NCBI GenBank assembly: GCA_017504465.1 | Contig: JAFVRE010000053.1 | Coordinates: 1 to 41,094, forward strand | Origin: Clostridia bacterium | GTDB lineage: Bacteria > Bacillota > Clostridia > Christensenellales > Borkfalkiaceae | DNA: 41,094 bases | Reading direction: 5' to 3' | Made by a program: the position numbers and the translations under genes | Shown: positions 25,144 through 34,031 of the stretch, piece after piece | Numbering within the stretch: the first letter of the stretch is position 1 | Layout of the letters: every line of letters begins with the position of its first letter | Notes under the pieces: generated by a model | What the model was told of the DNA's origin: nothing | Databases searched by the model: none | The model's input: the letters and a program-made list of their open reading frames with translations, nothing else

Positions 25144-28100
25144 TTATAATAAAGCCATCAGCTTTTGATAAAATTCAAACAGTTCACGGCTTTCCTTTTC
25201 TGCTTGCTTAAACAGCCGTTCGGCGCGATCAGGATAGCTTTTATAAAGCGCTGCAAAACGGTTTTCGGCAAGTAAAAACTCTTTTAAAGGCACACTCGGG
25301 GCTTTGCTGTCGAGAATAAAAGGGGATTTTCCTTCCGATTTGAGTAAGGGATTAAAACGAAACAAATGCCAGTATCCGCTGTCCACGGCTAAGCGTTCTT
25401 CTTCCATACAGTTGCTCATATTGATGCCGTGTGAAATACAAGGCGAATAAGCGATAATAAGCGAAGGTCCCTCGTAGCGCTCCGCTTCCGTCAGTGCCGT
25501 TACGAGCTGTTGCTTGTTCGCGCCCATGGCCACCTGCGCAACGTAAACGTTTCCGTAAGTCATTGCCATTAAGGCAAGTTTCTTTTTCGGGAAAGGCTTA
25601 CCTGCGCTTGCAAACCTTGCCGTTGCGCCTAAAGAAGTCGCCTTAGAGGCTTGACCGCCTGTGTTTGAATATACTTCGGAGTCAAGCACCAAAATATTTA
25701 CATTTTCACTGCGGGAAAGCACATGGTCAAGCCCACCGTAGCCGATATCGTACGCCCAACCGTCACCGCCGATAATCCACACCGATTTGTCCTGCTCGTT
25801 TCTTGCAAGACTGGCAAGCCGCATACCGAACCCAAACTCCGCATTGTCTTCAAACAAAGAATTTGCCCAAGCCGGACCTTTGCCCTGTGCGTTAATAGCA
25901 TAGGGGCAGGTAGGTGCCGAACCGCCGTAAATGGAAGAACAGCCCGTGGCGTTAGCAATCAGCATACGTTCACCAAAGAGCTGGGTTAAGAGCTTGACGT
26001 AAGGGGTTTCTCCGCAGCCTGCACAGGCGTAAGAAAACTCGAAAAGGGGTTGTTCAAACTGACTGCCTTTCACGCTCTCACGTTTAAAAACGCTTGTATC
26101 CGCTTTGGGTAAATTTAAAGCAAATTCCCAGTTTGCGCCTTCTTTGTCCTTCATCTCAGTTGACGGTTTCATCACCAAAGCCTTGTTTTTGGCAGGACAT
26201 ACGTTCGCGCAAATTCCGCAACCCATACAGTCGTGCGGCGTGACTTGTATGCGGAATTTCAGCCCTTTCATGCCTATTGCCGTTCGTGTAACGAAAGACT
26301 TTGGGGTTTCTTTTGTTTCGTCTAAAACGAACGGACGAATACACGCGTGCGGACAAACGAAAGAACATTGATTGCATTGAATACAATTTTCCGCAATCCA
26401 TTCGGGGATAAGATAGGCAACGCCGTGCTTTTCAAAGCGTGAAGTGGCGGTCGGTACGCTTCCGTCCGCGTTGAACGCGGACACGGGTAGTGTGTCGCCC
26501 TGCAAAGTTAAAATAGGTTCAATGAAATTTGCGTAATACTTGTCTTTTACGTTTGTAAGCGGATTACCGTTTCCTTCTTCATTTATCCAACTATCAGGAT
26601 AATTAATTTTTTTAAGCTCGCTTTCCACTTTATCAATGGCTAAAAAGTTTATTTCGATTATTTTTTCGCCTTTTTTTGCGAATTTTTTTTGTAATTCTTC
26701 TTTTAGATAGCCGATTGCTTGCTCGTAGGGCAGCACGGACGGCATTAACTTAAAAAAAGCAGCTTGCATTACCGTACTCGAACGACCGCGAAGCCCTACG
26801 TCGTTTGCAATTTTTGTACCGTCAATCACGTAAAGTTGGGCTTGCTTTTTTGCAAGATGGCGTTTAAACGACGCGGGCAGGTATGCGTTGAGCGAGTCTA
26901 CGTCGTTTTTGGGGCAATTTAAAAGGAAGATACCGCCGCCCTTTAAATCGGAGAGCATATCAAACCGCGAAAGATAGGAAGGGTTATGGCAAGCAACAAA
27001 ATCCGCTTGGTCGATAAGATAGGGGGAATGGATAGGGGAACTTCCAAATCGAAGATGAGAAATGGTTGTACCGCCTGACTTTTTGGAATCGTAGGAAAAA
27101 TAAGCCTGCACGTAAAGTTCGGTGCGTTCCCCGATAATTTTGATCGAGTTTTTATTCGCTCCGACAGTGCCGTCGGAGCCTAACCCATAGAACTTGCAAG
27201 CAGTGCAGTTTGTATCCGCTGTAAATTTTTCACTGATATCAAGCGAAGTATGCGTTACGTCGTCGTTGATACCCACGGTAAAATGGTTTTTAGGATTTTC
27301 GCTTTGTAGATTTTTAATAACGGCGTAACAGGAAGTAGGGCTAAATTCCTTAGAACCGAGCCCGTACCGTCCGCCGATTACAGAAATATCCTTATTTTTT
27401 TCCTTTATTGCAGTACATACGTCAAGATACAGTGGTTCGCCAAGAGAGCCCGCTTCTTTCGTGCGGTCGAGAACGGCGATTCTTTTACAGCTTATCGGGA
27501 GTGTATTACAAAAATATTCCGCGTCGAAAGGACGGTAAAGGCGTACTTTGACAAGCCCAAGCTTTTCCCCGCGCGCGTTCAATTTTTCAATGGTTTCCTG
27601 CATAGCGAAGCCGCCGCTACCCATCATAACGATAACGCAGTCTGCGTTCTCGTCACCATAATAATCAAAGACATGGTATGCCCGTTTGAGTATTTTAGAC
27701 GCCTTATCCATAACTTCTTGTACGACGCCTGGAACGGCTAAATATTTTTCATTTGCAGCCTCTCGGTTTTGAAAATAGATATCGGGGTTTTGCGCACTGC
27801 CGCGTTGAATGGGTTTATCAGGAGATAACGCTCTTGCCCTGAACGACGATATATCCTCTTCGTCTAAGAGTTTTTCCATATCTTCGTATTCGATTACGTC
27901 GATTTTATTTATTTCGTGCGAAGTCCGAAACCCGTCGAAGAAATGCAAAAAGGGCACGCTCGTTTTGAGTGTGGCAAGATGTGAAATAAAAGCAAAGTCC
28001 ATCACTTCTTGCACGGACGCAGCCGCGAGCATTGCAAAGCCAGAGCCCCTGCAAGCCATTACGTCTTGATGATCGCCAAAAATACTCAAAGCGTGCGTGG

Positions 28101-28443
28101 CAAGCGCTCTTGCGCTGACGTGGAAGACAGTGGGCAATAATTCGCCCGCAATTTTATACATATTCGGCAACATTAAAAGTAAACCTTGGCTACAGGTATA
28201 AGTTGTTGTGAGTGCGCCGCAGGTAAGGCTGCCGTGTACCGCTCCAGCAACGCCGCTTTCCGATTGCATTTCTACTACTTTTACAACCGAGCCGAATAAA
28301 TTTTTCTTACCGTTTGCCGACCATTCGTCCGCAAGTTCCGCCATCGGCGAAGAGGGGGTAATGGGGTAGATTACCGCAATCTCGCTCAAAGCATAGGAAA
28401 CGTAACTAGCCGCCGCGTTTCCGTCCATAATTTTCTTACTCAT
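25144..28443 (-). CDS. nifJ: pyruvate:ferredoxin (flavodoxin) oxidoreductase
   Basis: Oxidatively decarboxylates pyruvate to acetyl-CoA with reduction of ferredoxin, a central step of anaerobic metabolism. The single-chain enzyme has its domains in the usual order: N-terminal pyrimidine-binding half (AVIYPITPSSPMAELADEW), a central gamma domain, two [4Fe-4S] motifs near residues 686 (CIQCNQCSFVCP) and 738 (CMGCGICANVCP), the cluster cysteines in YACAGCGETP near 805, and the thiamine diphosphate motif GDGWAYDIGYGG near 891. It is 1099 residues long against about 1170-1200 in known enzymes. About 65 residues normally lying between NSLFEDNAEFGFGM and KSVWIIGG are missing, and the C-terminal tail is also short. 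GAAAGGGGG precedes the ATG. Convergent with the regulator gene. Confidence 0.96.
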   Translation of the reverse strand: MSKKIMDGNAAASYVSYALSEIAVIYPITPSSPMAELADEWSANGKKNLFGSVVKVVEMQSESGVAGAVHGSLTCGALTTTYTCSQGLLLMLPNMYKIAGELLPTVFHVSARALATHALSIFGDHQDVMACRGSGFAMLAAASVQEVMDFAFISHLATLKTSVPFLHFFDGFRTSHEINKIDVIEYEDMEKLLDEEDISSFRARALSPDKPIQRGSAQNPDIYFQNREAANEKYLAVPGVVQEVMDKASKILKRAYHVFDYYGDENADCVIVMMGSGGFAMQETIEKLNARGEKLGLVKVRLYRPFDAEYFCNTLPISCKRIAVLDRTKEAGSLGEPLYLDVCTAIKEKNKDISVIGGRYGLGSKEFSPTSCYAVIKNLQSENPKNHFTVGINDDVTHTSLDISEKFTADTNCTACKFYGLGSDGTVGANKNSIKIIGERTELYVQAYFSYDSKKSGGTTISHLRFGSSPIHSPYLIDQADFVACHNPSYLSRFDMLSDLKGGGIFLLNCPKNDVDSLNAYLPASFKRHLAKKQAQLYVIDGTKIANDVGLRGRSSTVMQAAFFKLMPSVLPYEQAIGYLKEELQKKFAKKGEKIIEINFLAIDKVESELKKINYPDSWINEEGNGNPLTNVKDKYYANFIEPILTLQGDTLPVSAFNADGSVPTATSRFEKHGVAYLIPEWIAENCIQCNQCSFVCPHACIRPFVLDETKETPKSFVTRTAIGMKGLKFRIQVTPHDCMGCGICANVCPAKNKALVMKPSTEMKDKEGANWEFALNLPKADTSVFKRESVKGSQFEQPLFEFSYACAGCGETPYVKLLTQLFGERMLIANATGCSSIYGGSAPTCPYAINAQGKGPAWANSLFEDNAEFGFGMRLASLARNEQDKSVWIIGGDGWAYDIGYGGLDHVLSRSENVNILVLDSEVYSNTGGQASKATSLGATARFASAGKPFPKKKLALMAMTYGNVYVAQVAMGANKQQLVTALTEAERYEGPSLIIAYSPCISHGINMSNCMEEERLAVDSGYWHLFRFNPLLKSEGKSPFILDSKAPSVPLKEFLLAENRFAALYKSYPDRAERLFKQAEKESRELFEFYQKLMALL

Positions 28444-28526
28444 ATTTTTTAATTTCCCCCTTTCTTATAAGTATTGTCTAATTTTGCAAAAAAACAACCT
28501 TATTAAATAAAAAGTATTCAAAATAC

Positions 28527-28555
28527 TTGAAAGTACGCAAAAAAAATGTTATAAT
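28527..28555 (+). promoter_or_regulatory. promoter of the 5'-nucleotidase lipoprotein gene
   Basis: TTGAAA (28527-28532), 17-bp spacer, TATAAT (28550-28555). An inverted repeat AAGTAT-N5-ATACTT (28512-28528) touches the -35 box and may be an operator for this gene or for the divergent nifJ. Confidence 0.75.
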
Positions 28556-28598
28556 AATTCCATAATTATTATAAAATCGGTTAAGAGAAAGGGTGAAT

Positions 28599-30476
28599 AT
28601 GAAAAAGAAATGGATTAGCTTTATAATATCGGCGATTTTACTCTTTAGCGGCTGTTCGTTTGAAGGCGGTTTTGACGATTTCTTTCAAAACGTTGTCGGC
28701 GGAAGCGGACAAGTTCAAGGAGGTCAACAAGGCGGCCAACAAGGTGGAGAACAAGGCGGCGAACAAGGCGGTCAACAAGGAAACGTCGGGGACAAAACCT
28801 GCGTAGACGCGAACGACGACGGGAAATGCGACGATTGCAGGCAATCGGTGCTCGTTACTTTGGACGTATTTGCCGTAAACGATTTACACGGAAAGGTGTT
28901 GGACGGTAAGAGTCACCCTGGCGTGGACGAGTTGTCCACTTATTTAAAAAACGCTCGGGCAGAAAATCCGAATACGATTTTTCTTTCTTCGGGTGATATG
29001 TGGCAAGGTATGGCGGCGTCTAACTTGACGCACGGAAAACTTGTTACTGAGTGGATGAACGAGATGGATTTCGTGTCTATGACGCTTGGCAACCACGAAT
29101 ACGACTGGGGCGAAAGCGCGATTAAGGAAAACGCTGCACTTGCGGAATTTCCCTTTCTTGCGATTAATATTTACGATAAAACTACGAATGAGCGCGTGGA
29201 GTATTGCGATTCGTCCGTATTAGTTGAACAAGGAAATTTAAAGATAGGCGTTATCGGCGCGATGGGGGATTGTTACAGTTCGATTTCTCAAGAACAGGTG
29301 GCAGGGGTTACCTTTAAAACGGGTGCAGAGCTTACGAGATTAGTCAAAGCGGAAGCGCAAAATTTGCGTAATCGCGGGGCGGATTGTATTATTTATTCTG
29401 TGCACGACGGCTATAATAATTATGGTGAAGAGCTTTCCAACTACGTGGACGTAGTGTTTGAAGGGCATACGCATAGCAGTTACGTAAGGCAGGACAGTTA
29501 CGGCGTGTACCATTTGCAAGGCGGCGGAGACAACAAAGCGATTACGCACGCGGAACTTACCGTTAATTTTGCAAGAAATAAAACAAAGAGAGTAGCCGCT
29601 GAAAAAATTTCCACGAGTGTTTATTCCGGTTTAGCAGGAGATTCCGTAGTGGATTTGGTTTCAGGCAGATACACGAAAGAGGTTGAAACAGCCTGTAAGC
29701 CGTTGGGAATAAACGACGCGCTTCGTGAATCGGATGAAATTTCTTCGTTGGTAGCGAAGCTTTACTATGAAGCAGGCGTAAAAAAATGGGGCGGTCAATA
29801 CGAAATTGCGCTTGGCGGCGGTTCGCTGAACTTACGCGCGCCGTATATAATTTATCCCGGACAAGTCGTTTACGGAGACGTGTACGACGTGTTGACCTTC
29901 GATAATCAGCTCGAGCTTTGTAAGGTAAAAGGTTCGGTTTTAAAATCGAGATTTATCAATAATTCCAGCTACTATATTTATACAACCTTGTCGGTTAGCG
30001 ACGTCGTCGATACTCAGGACTACTATATCGTGCTTGATACGTGGAGCTCGAGATACGCTCCGAATAAAACGACGGTAATTGCGAGATACGACGAAACGAC
30101 CTTTGCGCGTGACTTGCTTGCCGATTACATCAAAAATGGCGGGTGGACAACGCCTACCGTATATAAGACAATTGCTGAGATTCACGCGCTTTCGGGTACT
30201 CTTATCAACAATCAAACTACCCAGGAGAGTTTTTGCGTAAAGGGCAAAATCGTTGAAATTTTAAACAAGACGTACGGGAATTGTATTATTGAAGACGAGA
30301 ACGGAAACAAACTGTTCGTGTACGGTTTATACGACGTGGAGGGGAATAGGTACGACGCAATGTCAAATGTCCCGACGGAAGGGGATAGCGTGACTTTACG
30401 CTCCAAGGTAAAGAAATATTCCAACGTCTGCGGAGAAGTGGAATTGTTTAACGCGATTATGCTTTCCGTAGAATAG
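28599..30476 (+). CDS. 5'-nucleotidase/cyclic phosphodiesterase family lipoprotein
   Basis: A 625-residue surface lipoprotein: signal peptide ending FSGC (Cys19), a flexible linker of GGQQ/GGEQ units, a Ca-binding-like DANDDGKCDDC turn, then the metallophosphatase domain (FAVNDLHG, SSGDMWQG, LGNHEYDWG, FEGHTHSSY) and the 5'-nucleotidase C-terminal domain (GGGSLN, VVYGDVYDVLTFDNQL). The last 100 residues look like an OB-fold domain (VKGKIVEI...ENGNKLFVYG), an unusual addition. It probably frees nucleosides or phosphate from external nucleotides. The ATG at 28599 is preferred over a GTG at 28593 because of AAAGGG spacing. An ABC exporter gene starts 22 bp downstream. Confidence 0.9.
   Translation: MKKKWISFIISAILLFSGCSFEGGFDDFFQNVVGGSGQVQGGQQGGQQGGEQGGEQGGQQGNVGDKTCVDANDDGKCDDCRQSVLVTLDVFAVNDLHGKVLDGKSHPGVDELSTYLKNARAENPNTIFLSSGDMWQGMAASNLTHGKLVTEWMNEMDFVSMTLGNHEYDWGESAIKENAALAEFPFLAINIYDKTTNERVEYCDSSVLVEQGNLKIGVIGAMGDCYSSISQEQVAGVTFKTGAELTRLVKAEAQNLRNRGADCIIYSVHDGYNNYGEELSNYVDVVFEGHTHSSYVRQDSYGVYHLQGGGDNKAITHAELTVNFARNKTKRVAAEKISTSVYSGLAGDSVVDLVSGRYTKEVETACKPLGINDALRESDEISSLVAKLYYEAGVKKWGGQYEIALGGGSLNLRAPYIIYPGQVVYGDVYDVLTFDNQLELCKVKGSVLKSRFINNSSYYIYTTLSVSDVVDTQDYYIVLDTWSSRYAPNKTTVIARYDETTFARDLLADYIKNGGWTTPTVYKTIAEIHALSGTLINNQTTQESFCVKGKIVEILNKTYGNCIIEDENGNKLFVYGLYDVEGNRYDAMSNVPTEGDSVTLRSKVKKYSNVCGEVELFNAIMLSVE
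28722..28780 (+). repeat. 12-bp tandem repeat coding for the GGQQ/GGEQ linker
   Basis: Five units of GGNSAACAAGGN in frame (starting GGTCAACAAGGC) just after the lipobox. Copy number can change in steps of four residues without a frameshift. Confidence 0.85.
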
Positions 30477-30498
30477 CTCTAAATAGTAAGGAGAATAA

Positions 30499-32226
30499 AT
30501 GAAATACATCAAAAGGTTTTTACGATATTACAAACCGCATAAAAAGCTGTTTTTATTCGATTTGTGCTGTTCGTTTACAATTTCCGCCTGCAATATGTTT
30601 TATCCCATGATTGCGCGGAATATCATGAATGATTACGTGCCTAATCAAAATTTAAGGTTGCTCATCACTTGGTCTATCGTTATGGCGGCGATTTATATAA
30701 TAAAGGCCATACTTACCTATATCGTCGGGCACTGGGGACACGTGCTTGGCGTACGTATGCAAGGGGATATGCGTGAAGAGCTTTTCAGACATATCGAACG
30801 CCAACCCTTTTCCTTCTTTGACGAAAATAAAACGGGCAGTGTTATGTCGCGGCTCGTCAATGATTTGTTTGAAGTTGCCGAGCTTGCGCATCACGGCCCG
30901 GAAAACGTATTCAATTCGGGCCTTTCCATTCTTGGCGCGCTCATTATGCTTTGCACTATCAACGGTTGGCTTGCATTAATCGTTTTATGTTACATACCGC
31001 TTATGCTCACTTTCGCAGTTCGCGCGCGTACGGGCATGAGCAAAGCATCTACCGAATCTCGCGCAAAAGTCGCAAAGCTGAACGCGGAAATTGAATCCTC
31101 AATATCCGGGGTTAGAGTAACAAAAGCCTATAACGCGGAGGCTGCGGAATCGGAAAAATTTAAGAACGTCAACGGAGAATTTAAACAAGCGCGCGGGGTT
31201 GTTTATCGCGCAATGGGCATCTTCCATGGGGGCATGTCCGCAATGAACGACTATTTATATCTTATAGCGCTCGTCTCCGGCGGTTTGCTTTTCTATTTCG
31301 GACAAATAAACGGGGCGGACTTCACGGCGTTTATTTTGTATATTAGTATGTTGCTTGCGCCCTTGCGTACGTTGGTAAATTTATTCGAGCAAATCCAAGA
31401 TGGTATGACGGGCTTTAAACGCTTTTGCGAGATAATGGATTTGCCTGCAGAGTACGAGCCCGAAGAGCCAGTTCAAGCGGAACTTGACGGCGATATCGTA
31501 TTTGAAAACGTATATTTTTCCTATAAAAATAAAGACGGACGAACGGCGGACGTGTTAAAGGGAATATCCTTCACGCTCAAGAAAGGCAAAACGATTGCCT
31601 TGGTCGGTGGTTCAGGCGGCGGAAAAACGACGATTTGTAATCTGTTGCCGAGATTTTATTTGCGTAAATCGGGTATGATTTCTATCGGTGGTACGGACGT
31701 AAATACTGTCCGTAGCGAATGTTTACGCGAAAAGATAGCTTTTGTGGCGCAGGACGTATTCCTGTTTGCCGGCAGTATTCGTGAGAATATTCTTTACGGC
31801 ACGTCAGGGAAAACGGAAGAAGATATGATTCTAGCGGCGAAACGCGCTAATATTCACGAGTTTGTAACTACCCTTCCGAACGGCTATGATACGGAAGTGG
31901 GGGAACGCGGAGTCAAGCTTTCCGGTGGACAAAAACAACGTATTTCAATCGCGCGTGCATTTTTGAAAAATCCGCCCATTCTTATCTTGGACGAGGCAAC
32001 GTCTGCGCTTGACAATATGACGGAAATGCAAATACAGGCATCTTTATCCGAGCTTTCCAAGGGTAGAACGACGCTCGTTGTTGCGCATAGACTTTCTACA
32101 GTTAAAAACGCCGATGAGATTCTTGTCGTTGAAGACGGACAAATCACCGAACGCGGTTCGCACGAAGAGTTAGTGCGGGCAGGCGGTTTGTATGCAGAAT
32201 TGTATCGTTATCAATTTAAAGAGTAA
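30499..32226 (+). CDS. ABC exporter half-transporter (permease fused to ATPase)
   Basis: A 575-residue type IV ABC exporter. The first 320 residues form the six-helix membrane domain; the rest is the ATPase with Walker A GGSGGGKTTI, Q-loop in AFVAQDVFLFAGSIREN, signature LSGGQKQR, Walker B LILDEATS and the switch His in AHRLST. It must work as a homodimer or with a partner half encoded elsewhere. The substrate (drug, lipid or peptide) cannot be told. AAGGAG precedes the ATG; it is 22 bp after the nucleotidase gene, so both are probably co-transcribed. Confidence 0.93.
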   Translation: MKYIKRFLRYYKPHKKLFLFDLCCSFTISACNMFYPMIARNIMNDYVPNQNLRLLITWSIVMAAIYIIKAILTYIVGHWGHVLGVRMQGDMREELFRHIERQPFSFFDENKTGSVMSRLVNDLFEVAELAHHGPENVFNSGLSILGALIMLCTINGWLALIVLCYIPLMLTFAVRARTGMSKASTESRAKVAKLNAEIESSISGVRVTKAYNAEAAESEKFKNVNGEFKQARGVVYRAMGIFHGGMSAMNDYLYLIALVSGGLLFYFGQINGADFTAFILYISMLLAPLRTLVNLFEQIQDGMTGFKRFCEIMDLPAEYEPEEPVQAELDGDIVFENVYFSYKNKDGRTADVLKGISFTLKKGKTIALVGGSGGGKTTICNLLPRFYLRKSGMISIGGTDVNTVRSECLREKIAFVAQDVFLFAGSIRENILYGTSGKTEEDMILAAKRANIHEFVTTLPNGYDTEVGERGVKLSGGQKQRISIARAFLKNPPILILDEATSALDNMTEMQIQASLSELSKGRTTLVVAHRLSTVKNADEILVVEDGQITERGSHEELVRAGGLYAELYRYQFKE

Positions 32227-32280
32227 ATTAAAAAAAGCCACGAAGCTTAAAAAATATAGAAAATGTAAAGGAGAAAAATA

Positions 32281-32715
32281 ATGATTTACGATAAACTTGA
32301 GAATTTTGAAAAATACGCAAATACGCACGCGGAATTTAAGACGGTGGCGGAGTTCATTAAGAACAATGATCTGCTTGCTTTGCCCGTTGGTAAAACACCC
32401 ATTAACGATAAAGTGTTTTATAACCGTCAATCGTATATGGGCAAGCCCGACACCGACAAATACGAATCGCATATTAAATATATCGACGTGCAAATCGTGT
32501 TAAAGGGTGTTGAAAAGATAAAACATTCTACGATCAAGCCCGTGATTGAAGAGCTCAATGAAAAAGATTGTTATTTCACGCACACCGAACAAGACGGTTC
32601 GGTAACGGTATTAGAAAATACTTTTGCAGTATATTTCCCCGGCGAATTACACGCGCCCGGTATCGGTGTAAATGAAGAACAGATCGAAAAAATTATCTTT
32701 AAGGTCTTAGCATAA
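32281..32715 (+). CDS. YhcH/YjgK/YiaL family protein (sugar anomerase-like)
   Basis: A 144-residue protein of the DUF386 family, to which EbgC and YhcH belong. ESHIKYIDVQIVLKG matches the family core (EAHxKYIDIQYVLxG), and the C-terminal FPGELHAPG carries the histidine expected at the metal or sugar site. Members are cytoplasmic cupin-like proteins linked to sugar metabolism; a mutarotase role on sialic acid has been described for YhcH, but the sugar here is unknown. AAAGGAG precedes the ATG. It follows the ABC exporter by 54 bp and ends before a large hairpin. Confidence 0.88.
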   Translation: MIYDKLENFEKYANTHAEFKTVAEFIKNNDLLALPVGKTPINDKVFYNRQSYMGKPDTDKYESHIKYIDVQIVLKGVEKIKHSTIKPVIEELNEKDCYFTHTEQDGSVTVLENTFAVYFPGELHAPGIGVNEEQIEKIIFKVLA

Positions 32716-32735
32716 AGAAAAAAATAAAAGCAAAA

Positions 32736-32770
32736 ACCTGCCCCTATCGGAACGTCCGATAGGGGCAGGT
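32736..32770. terminator. 16-bp perfect hairpin between convergent genes
   Basis: ACCTGCCCCTATCGGA (32736-32751) and TCCGATAGGGGCAGGT (32755-32770) are exact reverse complements with a 3-nt loop. The T-rich tail is on the minus strand (GGTTTTTGCTTTTATTTT), so it serves best as terminator for the minus-strand hydrolase gene. Its right arm contains the 12-mer that recurs elsewhere. Confidence 0.82.
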
Positions 32771-32785
32771 ATGGGTTAAATGGTT

Positions 32786-33748
32786 TTAAAGTTGCTCTTT
32801 AAGCAGAGGATCAATAAATTCCTTTAAGGCGTCCACGTACGCTTTAGGGTTTTCGGGATAGGCTAATCCGTGACCTGCCCCCTCGATAAATACTAATTTC
32901 TTTTGTTTGTTAGAGCAGGCTTCGTAGTTTTCTCTGCTCATATCAAAGGGTACGTAATAATCCTGATCTCCATGGATAAAGAGTATGGGCAAACGACAGT
33001 CTTTCATGCTTTCAATCGCGGAAAATTCATCTACGTCGAATTTTCCAAACAGCTTTGCGCCGAGCTTAGCAAATGGATAAAAAATTTTGGGCGGGAATCC
33101 CATATCTTTCATAACTTTTTGGATAATGTCTTTCGCGGAAGTGAAACCGCAGTCTGCAATTACGCCAACAACATTTTTTGGGAGTTGTTTTGAAGCGCAG
33201 ATCATAACCGTTGACGCGCCCATTGAAACGCCCGATAAGATAATTTTTGCGTCGGGGTTAATGTTTTTAAGGATATAATCTATCCAAGCCATGCAATCGC
33301 GGCTTTCATTGACTCCAAACGTAATTACTTTTCCGTCGCTCTTTCCGCTTGCTCTATGATCGAACATGAGCACGCTTTTCCCATACTCAAAGGCGCGGAC
33401 TACGCCGGCGGCAAGATCGCGTTCACATTCTCCGCGATAGCCGTGGAGCATGAGCTCGATAGGCGCGTTTGGAGCGTATTCAAAATATTTGCCGCGAAGA
33501 GTTAATCCGTCAAAGCTTTTTATTTCTACCTCTTGATGCGGAGTTGCGCGCATTTGTTTAATCCATTCTATCATACGCTCATGATAGGGACGATAAACGT
33601 CTTCAGGGGGAAGGGGGTATTCTTCGTGTTTTTGACGTTTCCGGTCCGAATAAAAAATTCGATAAAAGCAATAAAAAGAAATGCTTAAAACGAGCAATGC
33701 AATAAAAGCAACTGCGCCTAAAATAATCCAAAGTAGGTTAAAGTCCAT
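32786..33748 (-). CDS. membrane-anchored alpha/beta hydrolase
   Basis: A 320-residue protein with one N-terminal membrane segment (about residues 5-29) followed by a basic stretch and an alpha/beta hydrolase domain. The catalytic triad is clear: Ser175 in GVSMGAS, Asp263 in HGDQDYYVP and His293 in GAGHGLA. The HGYRGE oxyanion region is near residue 102. It fits the BEM46/YqkD-like family, probably a lipid- or acyl-ester hydrolase at the membrane; substrate unknown. The basic stretch right after the membrane segment would favour a catalytic domain on the cytoplasmic side, although related proteins also occur outside. TTAGGAG precedes the ATG. Confidence 0.88.
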   Translation of the reverse strand: MDFNLLWIILGAVAFIALLVLSISFYCFYRIFYSDRKRQKHEEYPLPPEDVYRPYHERMIEWIKQMRATPHQEVEIKSFDGLTLRGKYFEYAPNAPIELMLHGYRGECERDLAAGVVRAFEYGKSVLMFDHRASGKSDGKVITFGVNESRDCMAWIDYILKNINPDAKIILSGVSMGASTVMICASKQLPKNVVGVIADCGFTSAKDIIQKVMKDMGFPPKIFYPFAKLGAKLFGKFDVDEFSAIESMKDCRLPILFIHGDQDYYVPFDMSRENYEACSNKQKKLVFIEGAGHGLAYPENPKAYVDALKEFIDPLLKEQL

Positions 33749-33776
33749 AACTAACTCCTAAAATAAATACCCTATT

Positions 33777-33805
33777 ATTTTAACACTCCAATCAATATAT
33801 TGCAA
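33777..33805 (-). promoter_or_regulatory. promoter of the alpha/beta hydrolase gene
   Basis: Minus strand: TTGCAA (33805 to 33800), 17-bp spacer, TAAAAT (33782 to 33777), about 30 bp before the ATG. Confidence 0.6.
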
Positions 33806-33930
33806 GCTATTTTTAATTTTTTTGTCAAAAAATTATCCAAAATCGAGTTTACGCCATAAGCTTAGGTGGATTGTGAAAGCCAAAAGGATAAAATTTTGTG
33901 GAAAAGTAAAGAATTTTCACTGCATTTTCA

Positions 33931-33959
33931 TTGTAATAACAGGTAAAATTTGTTATAAT
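33931..33959 (+). promoter_or_regulatory. promoter of the ecf-truA operon
   Basis: TTGTAA (33931-33936), 17-bp spacer, TATAAT (33954-33959), about 70 bp before the ATG. Confidence 0.65.
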
Positions 33960-34031
33960 ATTATAGAAAGAAGGTTGAAAGGCGTTATTTGTTATTTGGA
34001 TAATTTTCAAACACACGTCTTTGAGGTATAA

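Noticed and set aside
33822..34031. 69-codon open frame before the ECF gene
   Set aside because: It spans the ecf promoter and ends just before the ecf start, with no ribosome-binding site or protein-like composition.
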